From an uncultured Verrucomicrobiales bacterium (GTDB lineage Bacteria; Verrucomicrobiota; Verrucomicrobiia; Verrucomicrobiales; Akkermansiaceae), in NCBI GenBank assembly GCA_937916135.1, contig CALFTQ010000137.1, positions 1 to 29,486 on the forward strand: a stretch of DNA of 29,486 nucleotides, written 5' to 3'. The notes below the pieces were generated by a model that saw only the letters and a program-made list of their open reading frames with translations, did no database searches and was not told the DNA's origin. A program made the position numbers and the translations under genes. Below, one piece after another: positions 1 to 8,291 of the stretch. Position 1 is the first letter of the stretch. Every line of letters begins with the position of its first letter.

Positions 1-49
1 CGAGGGGTTCCGCACCCCACGCTGCCGCGTGGAGTGCTCCACCGCCTCG
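1..49. repeat. Imperfect intergenic palindrome at window edge
   Basis: The first 49 bases fold on themselves. GCACCCCACGC and GCGTGGAGTGC pair with one mismatch around the loop TGCC, and the outer CGAGG/CCTCG ends also pair. It could be a REP-type intergenic element or part of a structured 3' end from a gene outside the window. No second copy was seen in this window. Bases 50-155 hold no gene that I can support. Confidence 0.4.
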
Positions 50-155
50 CTATGGATATGTCGCCCTGACGGGCTCAAATAGACGCTCGCTGTCGCTCGC
101 AAACTAATCGACAAATTTCAATTTGATGACTTTTTAGAAGTTCTCTAATGATAAA

Positions 156-185
156 ACGGGCCTGGGTAGATTTGCCCAGGCCCGT
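156..185 (-). terminator. Rho-independent terminator of the ABC-F gene
   Basis: An 11-bp perfect stem (156-166 with 175-185) has an 8-nt loop and, read on the minus strand, is followed by TTTTAT. It lies 16 bases past the stop codon of the ABC-F gene, where a factor-independent terminator is expected. Confidence 0.85.
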
Positions 186-201
186 TCTGTATCGATTCAG
201 A

Positions 202-1806
202 TTATTGGTCCATGGCATCCGGATTATCCAGCAGCCCGGATTTTTCCAGGTAGTAATCATAACCGCCTGCGTAGGGGGTAACGGTGCCGTGGCTGATGTG
301 CAGCGTCTTTTCTGCCAGGGCGCGGATGAAGTGCACATCGTGCGAAATGAAGACCAGCGTGCCTTCGTAGCGCTTCAGTGCCTGGGAGAGGGCCTCCACG
401 CTCATGAGGTCCAGGTGGGTGGTCGGCTCGTCCATAAGCAGCAGGTTCGGCGGGTTTACCAGGAATTTCACCAGGCTCAGGCGCGATTTTTCACCACCGG
501 AAAGAACTTCCACGCGTTTTTCGCAGTCCAGCTTGCGGAACATGAAGGAACCGAGCACGGCGCGGGCTTCTTCCTCACGCAGTTCGGGGTCGGCCTTCAT
601 GATTTCTTCCAGCACCGTGAAGTTCGGTGTCAGGTTTTCGGAGCGCATCTGGGAGAAGTAGCCGATCCGGGTGGTAGTGCCCAGCACGCGCTGCCCTTCA
701 TCAATCGGGATGACTCCGGCCAGAATCTTGAGCAGGGTGGATTTGCCGGCGCCGTTCGGCCCCACCAGCACGATGCGGTCGCCACGCTCAATGAGCAGGT
801 CCAGGTTGCGGTAAATGCGCTTGTCTCCATAGCTCTGGCCCACTTTTTCCAGCTCCAGCACCTTCTGCATGCTGCGCGGCGGCTGCGGGAAGATGAATTT
901 GAACACGCGGCGGGTCTGGCGTGGTTTTTCGATGCGGCGCATTTTTTCGAGCTGTTTGATTCGGCTCTGCACCTGGGAGGCCTTGGAGGCCACGGAGCGG
1001 AAACGCTCCACAAAGGCCTCGATGTGGGCGATTTCGCGCTGCTGGTTGCGCCAGGCGGCCAGCACCTGCTCATAGCGCTGTTCTTTCAGCTCCAGGAAGC
1101 GGGTGTAGTTACCGGTGTAGCGCACCAGTTCGCCGTTCTCAATGTCGTATACTGTCTCCACCAGCGAATCCATGAAATCGCGGTCGTGCGAAATCATGAA
1201 GATAGCGCCGGGGTAGTTCATCAGGTAGCGCTGGAACCACAGCAGACTCATCAGATCCAGGTGATTCGTCGGTTCATCCAGCATGAGCAGATCTGGCTCT
1301 GCTACCAGCAGCTGCGCCATGTGGGCGCGCATGACCCAGCCGCCGCTCATCTCACGTGCCGGGCGGTGAAAATCCTCATCCTTGAATGCCAGCCCCTTCA
1401 GAATGCGCTTGGCCTTGGGCTCAATCTGGTAGCCATCGTGGGAGATGAAAGTATCCATGGCGTGGGCATATTCATCGCTTGTGTTATCCCCTTTGGCTTC
1501 ACACTCGCGCAGCGTGCGGATAGCCTCGCCCATTTCCGGGGTGGTGCTCATGGCGATTTCCAGCACGGTGCGGTCGGTGGGGTCTCCGGCTTCCTGCTGC
1601 AGGTAGCCCACCACGGCGTAGTCATCCATTACTATCTGGCCTTCGTCCGGCGTATCATCGCCGCGAATCATGCGGAACAGGGTTGATTTTCCTGCTCCAT
1701 TGGGCCCTACCAGCGCAATGCGCTCGCCCCAGTTGACAACGAGCTCCGTCTCGAAGAAGAGCGTGCGCCCGGCGTGTGCTTTGGTGAGTTTCTTGATGGT
1801 CAGCAT
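202..1806 (-). CDS. ABC-F family ATP-binding protein (translation factor type)
   Basis: 534 residues with two ABC ATPase domains and no membrane segments, the layout of ABC-F proteins. These bind the ribosomal E site and act in translation or antibiotic protection rather than in transport. The first half has Walker A GPNGAGKST, signature MSGGW and Walker B LLMLDEPTNHLD; the second half has GPNGAGKST, LSGGEKSR and LLLMDEPTTHLD. Between them is a charged helical linker of the P-site tRNA interaction motif kind. I chose the start MLTIKKLTKA at 1806 rather than an upstream ATG at 1917, because the family begins at this motif and a promoter lies at 1816-1843. The gene is monocistronic, with its own terminator. 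Which ABC-F subfamily it belongs to (Uup, YbiT or EttA-like) cannot be settled by eye. Confidence 0.93.
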   Translation of the reverse strand: MLTIKKLTKAHAGRTLFFETELVVNWGERIALVGPNGAGKSTLFRMIRGDDTPDEGQIVMDDYAVVGYLQQEAGDPTDRTVLEIAMSTTPEMGEAIRTLRECEAKGDNTSDEYAHAMDTFISHDGYQIEPKAKRILKGLAFKDEDFHRPAREMSGGWVMRAHMAQLLVAEPDLLMLDEPTNHLDLMSLLWFQRYLMNYPGAIFMISHDRDFMDSLVETVYDIENGELVRYTGNYTRFLELKEQRYEQVLAAWRNQQREIAHIEAFVERFRSVASKASQVQSRIKQLEKMRRIEKPRQTRRVFKFIFPQPPRSMQKVLELEKVGQSYGDKRIYRNLDLLIERGDRIVLVGPNGAGKSTLLKILAGVIPIDEGQRVLGTTTRIGYFSQMRSENLTPNFTVLEEIMKADPELREEEARAVLGSFMFRKLDCEKRVEVLSGGEKSRLSLVKFLVNPPNLLLMDEPTTHLDLMSVEALSQALKRYEGTLVFISHDVHFIRALAEKTLHISHGTVTPYAGGYDYYLEKSGLLDNPDAMDQ

Positions 1807-1815
1807 GGCGCGGCA

Positions 1816-1843
1816 AGTATACACCATTTCTGCCAAAACGCAA
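1816..1843 (-). promoter_or_regulatory. Promoter of the ABC-F gene
   Basis: On the minus strand TTGCGT (1838-1843), a 16-nt spacer and TATACT (1816-1821) end 9 bases before the start codon, so the leader would be only a few bases long. It lies back to back with the promoter of the Sel1 gene. Confidence 0.65.
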
Positions 1844-1861
1844 ATGATTTTGCTTTTTTTC

Positions 1862-1890
1862 TTGCAGCAAAGCGTTGCTGGCGATAGAAT
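1862..1890 (+). promoter_or_regulatory. Promoter of the Sel1-repeat gene
   Basis: TTGCAG (1862-1867), a 17-nt spacer and TAGAAT (1885-1890) form a good sigma-70-like promoter. It ends 17 bases before the start at 1908. The leader would be about 10 bases, and there is no Shine-Dalgarno sequence. Confidence 0.65.
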
Positions 1891-1907
1891 GTCTGGCACT
1901 GAGCACC

Positions 1908-3137
1908 ATGGAGCCACAAAAAGCAGAGGAGAGCGGATGGAAGCGCCGGGCGCGCCGGGCGGTGCTGCAGGTGGCTGTGCTGGTGGTATTTGTTCCGCTG
2001 GGGGTGTGGCTCGGGTGGCAGATGATGACCCCCTCAGCCGAGCATCTGGCCCTGCATGCTGTGAATGGTGCTGATAAGGCGGCTCTGCTGGAGCTGGTGC
2101 TGCGTGCTCAGAAACAGCCTGAGTCAGAAGAGATTTTGCAGGAGCTTGTTTTCCGGGATGCCGGCGCGCTGAATGCGCTGGCTGAGCTGGCCTCCGGGCA
2201 TGAAGAGGCCTTGCAGTGCCTCATCTCCCTTGCGCGTAAGCAGCCAGATTCGCTGGCCTTGCTGGCTGACTGGAAAATGAGTTATCCCTTTGCTCTGGGC
2301 TTGCTCAGGCAGATGGGGGAAGCGGCCATCCCCAGACTGAAGGAGTTCGCGGAAATTTACCCTAATGCGTGTTTTATGCTGGGGGTGGACAGTGAGAATG
2401 GCTGCCATGTGCAGCAGAGCTGGGCAGAGGCCGCCCGCTGGTATGGCAGGGCCTGGTCCATGGGGTATTTCGAGGTTGAGGCCTATTACGCAGAGGCTGC
2501 ATATAACGCCGGTTTGCAGGAGGAGGATGCCGCGCAGAAGGCCCGCTGGTTTGAATCCGCAGCAATCTGCCACCATGCGGCGGCTCAATGCGCTCTGGGG
2601 GTGTGCTATGCTGCCGGTGAGGGTGTGGAGCAGGACTTGGAAAAGGCCGTGGAGTGGTACGCAAGGTCGGCAGCGCAGGGGTTCTGCGATGCGCAGTTCA
2701 ATATGGGCTGGTGCAGTTTGTATGGGGAGGGCATGCCGGGAAATGCGGCGGCGGCTGTTTCATGGTTCCGCAAGGCTGCCTGGCAGGGGGATGACCTCGC
2801 GCAGTATTACGTGGGCCGTGCCTATGAGCTGGGGCAGGGGGTGAAGCAGGATTTTGCCGAGGCAGTGCGCTGGTATGGCTGGGCTGTGGAGCAGGGGAAT
2901 GCTGCTGCCCAATGCGCCCTCGGACATTGCCTGGCCCAGGGCCGCGGCGTGGTCCAGGACTGGGCAGAGGCCGTGCGCCTGTACCGCCTTGCTGCCGCGC
3001 AGGGCCGGAGCGAGGCCCAGCTAGCCCTGGCTTATTGTTATGAACACGGGTACGGCGTGGCACAGGATGCCTCCGCTGCCCGTTACTGGCGCGAACGCGC
3101 TGCAAAAGAATCTCAATCTACTATACCTGAATCATGA
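1908..3137 (+). CDS. Membrane-anchored Sel1-repeat protein
   Basis: 409 residues. Residues about 19-38 form a single hydrophobic anchor after a basic start, so the repeats probably face the periplasm. About five Sel1-like repeats fill the C-terminal half, with recurring motifs such as ALGxCYxxGEGVxQDxxxAVxWYxxAAxQG; more degenerate helices precede them. Sel1 repeats are TPR-like scaffolds for protein contacts, and no catalytic site is visible. I chose the ATG at 1908 because the more upstream ATG at 1875 overlaps the promoter. The stop overlaps the next start by four bases (ATGA), so it is co-transcribed with the small lipoprotein. The specific partner is unknown. Confidence 0.85.
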   Translation: MEPQKAEESGWKRRARRAVLQVAVLVVFVPLGVWLGWQMMTPSAEHLALHAVNGADKAALLELVLRAQKQPESEEILQELVFRDAGALNALAELASGHEEALQCLISLARKQPDSLALLADWKMSYPFALGLLRQMGEAAIPRLKEFAEIYPNACFMLGVDSENGCHVQQSWAEAARWYGRAWSMGYFEVEAYYAEAAYNAGLQEEDAAQKARWFESAAICHHAAAQCALGVCYAAGEGVEQDLEKAVEWYARSAAQGFCDAQFNMGWCSLYGEGMPGNAAAAVSWFRKAAWQGDDLAQYYVGRAYELGQGVKQDFAEAVRWYGWAVEQGNAAAQCALGHCLAQGRGVVQDWAEAVRLYRLAAAQGRSEAQLALAYCYEHGYGVAQDASAARYWRERAAKESQSTIPES

Positions 3138-3532
3138 AAGCAATCTGTCTGCTCCTTCCGCTGCTGTTCGTCTCGTGCTCATACCTGCGCCCGGTGACCA
3201 GGCCTTATTTTAATGATGACTGCGGTGAGGGCCGCATCGGCTACTGCATCAACGGACGCGATGACCGCCGCTGGCACAAGGCGGTGGCCGCAGCGCACGA
3301 CATGCAGTTGCAAGCCGCAACCAAAGCCCAGGTGGAGCGCGATTTCGGCGGTATGCATGTGACGCTGCATGGCGATGCCGGTGCGGAGTCATTCATCTAT
3401 TTCTATTTTGACCACCCGAAGAACACGGCCTCGGAAACGCACGCGCTGCGGTTTGATTTCAGTGCAGCCGGGCGAGTGACCCGCGCCGAGGTGGTGCTCA
3501 TGCGCGACCCCAGCCTCGTGGAGCCGCACTAA
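3134..3532 (+). CDS. Small putative lipoprotein, function unknown
   Basis: 132 residues. The N-terminus MKAICLLLPLLFVSC looks like a lipoprotein signal with the acylated cysteine at residue 15, although Phe at -3 makes the lipobox imperfect. I do not recognise the remainder, which contains an aromatic stretch ESFIYFYFDHP and ends in VLMRDPSLVEPH. It overlaps the Sel1 gene by four bases and so is translationally coupled to it; the two may act together at the envelope, which is inference. Confidence 0.75.
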   Translation: MKAICLLLPLLFVSCSYLRPVTRPYFNDDCGEGRIGYCINGRDDRRWHKAVAAAHDMQLQAATKAQVERDFGGMHVTLHGDAGAESFIYFYFDHPKNTASETHALRFDFSAAGRVTRAEVVLMRDPSLVEPH

Positions 3533-3555
3533 TTGGGTGTGCATGCACTTTGAGC

Positions 3556-3584
3556 TTGAAAACAGGGCCCTTTTGCGTTTCAAT
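3556..3584 (+). promoter_or_regulatory. Possible promoter of the hflX operon
   Basis: TTGAAA (3556-3561), a 17-nt spacer and TTCAAT (3579-3584, a 4/6 match to TATAAT) end 7 bases before the ATG of the small lipoprotein. The -10 is weak, but the geometry matches the other near-leaderless promoters in the window. Confidence 0.4.
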
Positions 3585-3591
3585 AGAGCGC

Positions 3592-3729
3592 ATGAAGACG
3601 CTAGCTTTTGTTCTTTCTGCCGCGGCGGTAGTGCTCACCCTTTCCTCCTGTGGTGAGTGCGCCTGCAATTCGTACAATCCGGCTCTGCTTCGCGATGTGC
3701 CGGTATCCTCCTCCCGCAGCTTCGAATAA
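3592..3729 (+). CDS. 45-residue lipoprotein
   Basis: A short reading frame, MKTLAFVLSAAAVVLTLSSC followed by GECACNSYNP and ending SRSFE. It has a textbook signal peptide and lipobox (LSSC, acylated Cys20), so the mature peptide would be only about 26 residues with three cysteines in its first six positions. It starts 60 bases after the previous gene, with a possible promoter 7 bases upstream, and ends 12 bases before hflX. Small lipoproteins of this entericidin-like size are common, but I see no specific homology. The signal sequence argues that it is real. Confidence 0.6.
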   Translation: MKTLAFVLSAAAVVLTLSSCGECACNSYNPALLRDVPVSSSRSFE

Positions 3730-3741
3730 TAATCCGCGGCC

Positions 3742-5052
3742 ATGTCGTTTGAAATCCGCGAGAAACCGGAGATGGTGGAGCGCGCCCTGCTGGTGGGGCT
3801 GGGCATGCCCGGCGATTCCCGCCGGGAGCGCACCGCCCTGCTGGCAGAGCTGGAGGACCTGGTGAGCAACCTGGGCATAGGTATCGTGGGTACCATGCTG
3901 GAGTTTACCCGCGAAATCCAGGCCAAGTATCTCTGCGGTATCGGCAAGGCAGAGGAAATCCGCGCCAGGGTGGAGGAGCTGAATGCCGATTGCCTCATCT
4001 TCGATAACCTCCTTTCCCCCAGCCAGCAGCGCGAGTGGGAAAAACTGGCCAATGTCACCGTCATTGACCGTGAAGAGGTCATCCTTGATATCTTCGCCAA
4101 ACGCGCCCGCACCCGCGAGGCGGTGATGCAGGTGGACCTGGCACGCATGCAGTATGCCCTGCCGCGCATGACCGGCATGTGGAAGCACCTGGACCGCCAG
4201 CGCGGCGGCAGTGGTGGCGGCAAGGGCGGCGGAGCCGCTGCCCGTGGCGAGGGTGAAAAGCAGATTGAAGTGGACCGCCGCCTGGCCCGTGAGCGTATCG
4301 AGGCCATCCGGGATGAACTCGAGGTGGTACGCCGCCAGCGCGGTACCCAGCGCAAGGAACGCACCCGCCAGGGTATTCCCACCGCTGCCATCGTAGGCTA
4401 CACGAATGCCGGCAAGAGCTCGCTGCTCAACCTCATCACCGGTGCCGGGGTGCTGGCGCAGAATATCCTGTTTGCCACGCTGGATACCACCAGCCGCAAG
4501 ATTGAACTGCCGGATGGGCAGCCGCTGGTGCTTACCGATACGGTGGGCTTCATCCGCAACCTGCCGCACCGGCTGGTGGAGGCGTTCAAGTCCACGCTGG
4601 AGGAGGCCGTGCTGGCAGATTTCCTGATTCAGGTGGTGGATGCCAGCGATGAGGACGCCTTGCGCCACTACGAGACCACCTGTGAGGTGCTCACCAGCCT
4701 GGGGGCGGAGGATAAGCCCATGGTGGTGGTATGGAACAAGTGCGACCTCATCCCTGAGGAACTGCGAGAGGTGACGCTGCAGGCGCTTTCCTCTAAAGTG
4801 AACTGCCCCAGCCTGAGTATGAGTGTGCTGGAGAATAAGGGGGTGGAGGCCCTGCTGGCTTCCTGTGTGGAGATGCTTTCCCACCGGGTGGAGCGCCAGA
4901 CCTACCGCATCCCCCTGGCCGAGAGCCGCATCATCGCCATCATGCACCGCGATGGCAAGGTGCTCAACACCGAATATGAGGGGAATGACGCCATTGTGGA
5001 AGCCATTCTTCCCAAGGAATTTGCTGCTCGTATTGCCAACTACCGCGTATGA
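3742..5052 (+). CDS. hflX: Ribosome-associated GTPase HflX
   Basis: 436 residues, the usual length. The N-terminal HflX domain (about 1-180, with LEFTREIQAKYLCGIGKAEE and RTREAVMQVDLARMQY) is followed by a Gly-rich linker and then the GTPase domain. The latter has G1 GYTNAGKSS (from about 214), G3 DTVGF and G4 NKCD. HflX binds the 50S/70S ribosome and splits stalled or stress-inactivated ribosomes. The gene lies 12 bases after the small lipoprotein and overlaps the L,D-transpeptidase start by four bases. There is no Shine-Dalgarno sequence before the ATG. Confidence 0.96.
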   Translation: MSFEIREKPEMVERALLVGLGMPGDSRRERTALLAELEDLVSNLGIGIVGTMLEFTREIQAKYLCGIGKAEEIRARVEELNADCLIFDNLLSPSQQREWEKLANVTVIDREEVILDIFAKRARTREAVMQVDLARMQYALPRMTGMWKHLDRQRGGSGGGKGGGAAARGEGEKQIEVDRRLARERIEAIRDELEVVRRQRGTQRKERTRQGIPTAAIVGYTNAGKSSLLNLITGAGVLAQNILFATLDTTSRKIELPDGQPLVLTDTVGFIRNLPHRLVEAFKSTLEEAVLADFLIQVVDASDEDALRHYETTCEVLTSLGAEDKPMVVVWNKCDLIPEELREVTLQALSSKVNCPSLSMSVLENKGVEALLASCVEMLSHRVERQTYRIPLAESRIIAIMHRDGKVLNTEYEGNDAIVEAILPKEFAARIANYRV

Positions 5053-5687
5053 AGCGTTTTGCTGTAATCCTGGCTTTGGTCGCTGCGGGCTGCCAGCAGT
5101 CGCCGGAAGATATGCGTGCCTATTATGAGGCCGAGGGTGACCGCCTGGAGGAAGAGACCCGCCATGTGCGCAAGGCGTACACCTTTGAGGATTTTATTGC
5201 CCACGAGGACTACCGGGAGACCCGCGATATGTGGCGCGGTGCAGCGTTGGGTGAGTATGCCCCAGCAAAATCGCACGTGGAAATCCTGCTGGAGGAGCAG
5301 CGCGGCCGCCTGTATATCAACGGTACCATAGCCATGGATTTCCCTGTCTGTTCCGGCCGCTTCGGCGGCCAGGAAACACCGAAGGGAACATTCCGCATCT
5401 CGCAGAAGGTGCAGGAGTACCGTTCTAATCGTTATGGCTCATTTATGAGCAAGGATGGCCAGCGAGTGGTGGAGCGCAATGTCTCTGTAAATGATACGCC
5501 GCCGGCAGGGTCCGTGTTCGAAGGCGCCGATATGCCGTATTGGATGCGTTTCAACGGCCCCATCGGCCTGCATGTGGGCAATGTGCACCGCCACAGTGCT
5601 TCGCATGGGTGTGTGCGTGTGCCGGAGGAGGCATGCAGTATCCTCTTTGAAAAACTGGCGATCGGTTCTAAAGTGATTGTGAAATGA
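5049..5687 (+). CDS. L,D-transpeptidase (YkuD domain) lipoprotein
   Basis: 212 residues. The lipoprotein signal MKRFAVILALVAAGC puts the acylated cysteine at 15. The YkuD domain covers about 75-212 and ends in the catalytic motif HRHSASHGCVRVP, with catalytic Cys188, His186 and Arg190. The family forms 3-3 peptidoglycan crosslinks or attaches proteins to peptidoglycan. An acylated cysteine places it at a membrane facing the cell wall. It overlaps hflX by four bases and ends one base before yifB, so all three are probably one transcript. Whether it is a crosslinking or an anchoring enzyme cannot be read from sequence. Confidence 0.92.
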   Translation: MKRFAVILALVAAGCQQSPEDMRAYYEAEGDRLEEETRHVRKAYTFEDFIAHEDYRETRDMWRGAALGEYAPAKSHVEILLEEQRGRLYINGTIAMDFPVCSGRFGGQETPKGTFRISQKVQEYRSNRYGSFMSKDGQRVVERNVSVNDTPPAGSVFEGADMPYWMRFNGPIGLHVGNVHRHSASHGCVRVPEEACSILFEKLAIGSKVIVK

Positions 5688-5688
5688 T

Positions 5689-7254
5689 ATGATTACACGG
5701 TTGCATTCAGCGGCGGTCGAGGGAATCAACGGCTATGAGGTTGAGGTGGAGGTCGATGTCCGCCCTGTGGAGGATACCGGGCGCATCTCCATCGTCGGCC
5801 TGCCGGATGCCGCCGTGCGTGAAAGCGTGCAGCGCGTCACTTCTGCTCTTACCAACAGCTCGTTCTTCCGCCCGGGAGATGTGATGGTCACGGTGAACCT
5901 TGCACCGGCCGACACGCGCAAGCAGGGCCCCGGCTTTGACCTGCCCATTGCCCTGGCTCTGGAAATGGCCATTCAGACCAATTACCGCGACGTGCCGGAG
6001 GCCTTCAAACGCCGTATCCCCACCGGGCTGGACTCCTGGTGCTTTGTGGGCGAGCTGGCCTTGGATGGTGTGGTTCGCGGGGTTCGCGGGGTGTTGCCGC
6101 TCGCCGTAGCCGCGCGGGATGCCGGGCGCAGCTGCATCATGGTTTCTGCGGAGAATGCCGCGGAAGCTGCCGTGGTTGAGGGGTTGTCAGTCTACGCTGT
6201 TACCAGTCTGCGCGAGGCCTGGGATGTGCTGGTGAATCCTGCAAAGTTTACGCCCTATACCCTGCCTGCCGATATGCCGCCTTTGCCGGCCGAGGTGGAT
6301 TTTGATGAGGTGAAGGGGCAGCCCTATGCCCGGCGTGCCATGGAGATAGCCGCCGCCGGTGGTCATAACCTGCTCATGTGCGGCAGCCCCGGCAGTGGCA
6401 AGAGCATGCTGGCCAGCCGTCTGCCCACGATTCTGCCGCCGCTCTCGCAGGATGAAGCGCTGGAAGCCAGCAAGATTCACTCTGTGTGCGGGCAGTTGCC
6501 GCGCATCGGCGGTCTGCTCAGCTACCGCCCCTTCCGCAGCCCGCACCACACCATTTCCGATGTAGGACTCATGGGCGGCGGTACCAACATAACCCCCGGA
6601 GAAATCTCTCTGGCTCACCACGGTGTACTGTTCCTCGATGAGCTGCCGGAGTTTTCCCGCCGCACTCTGGAGACCCTGCGCCAGCCGCTTGAAAGCGGGC
6701 ATGTCACTATTTCCCGTGCCAATGGCAGCATGGATTTTCCCTGTGCCTTCATGTTTGTGGCGGCCATGAATCCCTGCCCCTGCGGCTACCTGGGCGACCC
6801 GCGTCACCGCTGCCGCTGCAGCCCTGCGGATGTGACTCGTTATCGTAAGAAGATTTCCGGCCCCTTGCTGGATCGCTTTGATATAGTGATTGAGGTGCCG
6901 CCGGTGGAGCCCGCCAGCCTGCTCAGCAAGCCGGATGGCGAGAGCAGCGCCGCCATCCGCGCCCGTGTGGTGGCCGCCCGTGCCAGGCAGGCAGAGCGCT
7001 ACGCCGGCACCGGGGTAGTATGCAATGCCCGCCTCAGCAGCAAGATGCTGCGCAAGCACTGCCCCCTCACGCAATCCCAGCAGGAAATGCTGCTGGCGGC
7101 GGTGGAGCAGCTGGGCCTTTCTGCCCGTGCGTTCGACCGCATCCTGCGCGTCGCGCGTACGATTGCTGACCTGGCAGGCGCAGAGACCCCCACAGATGCA
7201 CACATCTTCGAGGCCATCCAGTTCCGCCAGTTCGAAAGCCAGCTGCGCGGCTGA
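5689..7254 (+). CDS. comM: YifB/ComM family Mg-chelatase-like AAA+ ATPase
   Basis: 521 residues, full length. The N-terminal ChlI-like domain contains VEVDVRPVEDTGRISIVGLPDAAV split over about 19-42. The central AAA domain has Walker A GSPGSGKS near residue 231, Walker B VLFLDELPEF and the CPCGYLGDP/CRCSP segment typical of the family. The C-terminal domain ends with FDRILRVARTIADL...QFRQFESQ. In Vibrio and Acinetobacter ComM is a hexameric helicase that promotes branch migration during natural transformation. This bacterium may use it for general recombination, which is inference. The stop codon directly abuts the stop of the convergent epimerase gene. Confidence 0.93.
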   Translation: MITRLHSAAVEGINGYEVEVEVDVRPVEDTGRISIVGLPDAAVRESVQRVTSALTNSSFFRPGDVMVTVNLAPADTRKQGPGFDLPIALALEMAIQTNYRDVPEAFKRRIPTGLDSWCFVGELALDGVVRGVRGVLPLAVAARDAGRSCIMVSAENAAEAAVVEGLSVYAVTSLREAWDVLVNPAKFTPYTLPADMPPLPAEVDFDEVKGQPYARRAMEIAAAGGHNLLMCGSPGSGKSMLASRLPTILPPLSQDEALEASKIHSVCGQLPRIGGLLSYRPFRSPHHTISDVGLMGGGTNITPGEISLAHHGVLFLDELPEFSRRTLETLRQPLESGHVTISRANGSMDFPCAFMFVAAMNPCPCGYLGDPRHRCRCSPADVTRYRKKISGPLLDRFDIVIEVPPVEPASLLSKPDGESSAAIRARVVAARARQAERYAGTGVVCNARLSSKMLRKHCPLTQSQQEMLLAAVEQLGLSARAFDRILRVARTIADLAGAETPTDAHIFEAIQFRQFESQLRG

Positions 7255-8202
7255 TTACTTGCCGAGGCGTTCGCGGAAGTAGGCGATGGTGCGGTTCAGC
7301 CCCTCATTCAGGGGGATAGTCGGCTTCCAGTCCAGCACGGCCCCGGCCAGGGTTATGTCGGGCCGGCGCTGCGTGGGGTCATCGGAGGGCAGGGGAAGCT
7401 GCACCAGCTTGCTCGGGGTATCTATCTTGGAAAGCACAATGTCTGCCAGCTGGCGGATGGTAAATTCGCCCGGATTGCCCAGATTTACCGGCCCCACAAA
7501 GCCCTTGGTGTTTTCCATCATGCGGACCATGCCTTCGATGAGGTCGTCGATGTATTGGAACGAGCGGGTCTGCTGGCCCTCGCCGTAGATGGTGATATCC
7601 TCACCGCGCAGAGCCTGGCAGATGAAGTTGGAAACCACGCGCCCATCTTCCGGGTTCATGAGCGGGCCGTAGGTGTTGAAAATGCGGATAACGCGGATAT
7701 CTACCCCCTCGTGGCGGTGGTAGTCGAAGAACAGGCTCTCAGCGCAGCGCTTGCCCTCGTCGTAGCAGGCGCGTATACCGATGGGATTCACATTGCCGCG
7801 GTAGCTTTCTACCTGCGGGTGCACCAGTGGTTCTCCGTACACTTCAGATGTGGAGCTGAGCAGGATGCGGGCGCCATGCTTCTTGGCCAGATCCAGCATG
7901 TTCAGGGCGCCCAGCACACATGTCTTGGTGGTGAAGATGGAGCGTGCATTCTGGTAGGCTGGCGGTGATGCCGGGCAGGCCAGGTTGTAGATGCGATCCA
8001 GCTTTTCCGGGCATTCGTAGGGGTAGATGACATCGTGCCCTACAAAATGGAAGCGGGGATTGTCCATCAGATCTCTCACATTATCCAGTGACCCGGTGTA
8101 ATTGTTATCAAGGCAGATAACGCGATGCCCATCAGCTATCAGTCGGTGACAAAGATTGGCACCCACGAACCCGGTGCCTCCGGTAACGAGAATATTCAGC
8201 AT
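7255..8202 (-). CDS. UDP-glucuronate decarboxylase (UDP-xylose synthase)-type epimerase
   Basis: 315 residues, an extended short-chain dehydrogenase. The N-terminal Rossmann motif GGTGFVG (8-14) binds NAD. The catalytic triad is visible as STSE (Thr118 region) and YDEGK (Tyr147, Lys151). ACPASPPAYQ, NPIGIRACYDEGKR and GRVVSNFICQAL are hallmarks of UXS, which turns UDP-glucuronate into UDP-xylose for surface glycans. Related dTDP- or UDP-sugar epimerases cannot be fully excluded. The start MLNILVTGG at 8202 is favoured over an ATG 39 bases upstream because it begins right at the first beta strand. The gene is divergent from mrp and abuts yifB tail to tail. Confidence 0.88.
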   Translation of the reverse strand: MLNILVTGGTGFVGANLCHRLIADGHRVICLDNNYTGSLDNVRDLMDNPRFHFVGHDVIYPYECPEKLDRIYNLACPASPPAYQNARSIFTTKTCVLGALNMLDLAKKHGARILLSSTSEVYGEPLVHPQVESYRGNVNPIGIRACYDEGKRCAESLFFDYHRHEGVDIRVIRIFNTYGPLMNPEDGRVVSNFICQALRGEDITIYGEGQQTRSFQYIDDLIEGMVRMMENTKGFVGPVNLGNPGEFTIRQLADIVLSKIDTPSKLVQLPLPSDDPTQRRPDITLAGAVLDWKPTIPLNEGLNRTIAYFRERLGK

Positions 8203-8255
8203 ATGCGAATTGAGTTTACATGATAAATCGTCGCTTAGCAAGACAAATGTTAGGC

Positions 8256-8284
8256 TTGAACCGTCATGGCTGCAGTGATAGAAT
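8256..8284 (+). promoter_or_regulatory. Promoter of mrp, predicts a leaderless mRNA
   Basis: TTGAAC (8256-8261), a 17-nt spacer and TAGAAT (8279-8284). Only 7 bases separate the -10 box from the ATG at 8292, so transcription should begin at or next to the start codon. Confidence 0.7.
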
Positions 8285-8291
8285 GCTCCGC

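Noticed and set aside
148..1686. A 512-codon plus-strand frame opposite the ABC-F gene
   Set aside because: It starts inside the terminator hairpin and is antisense to a clear two-domain ABC protein.
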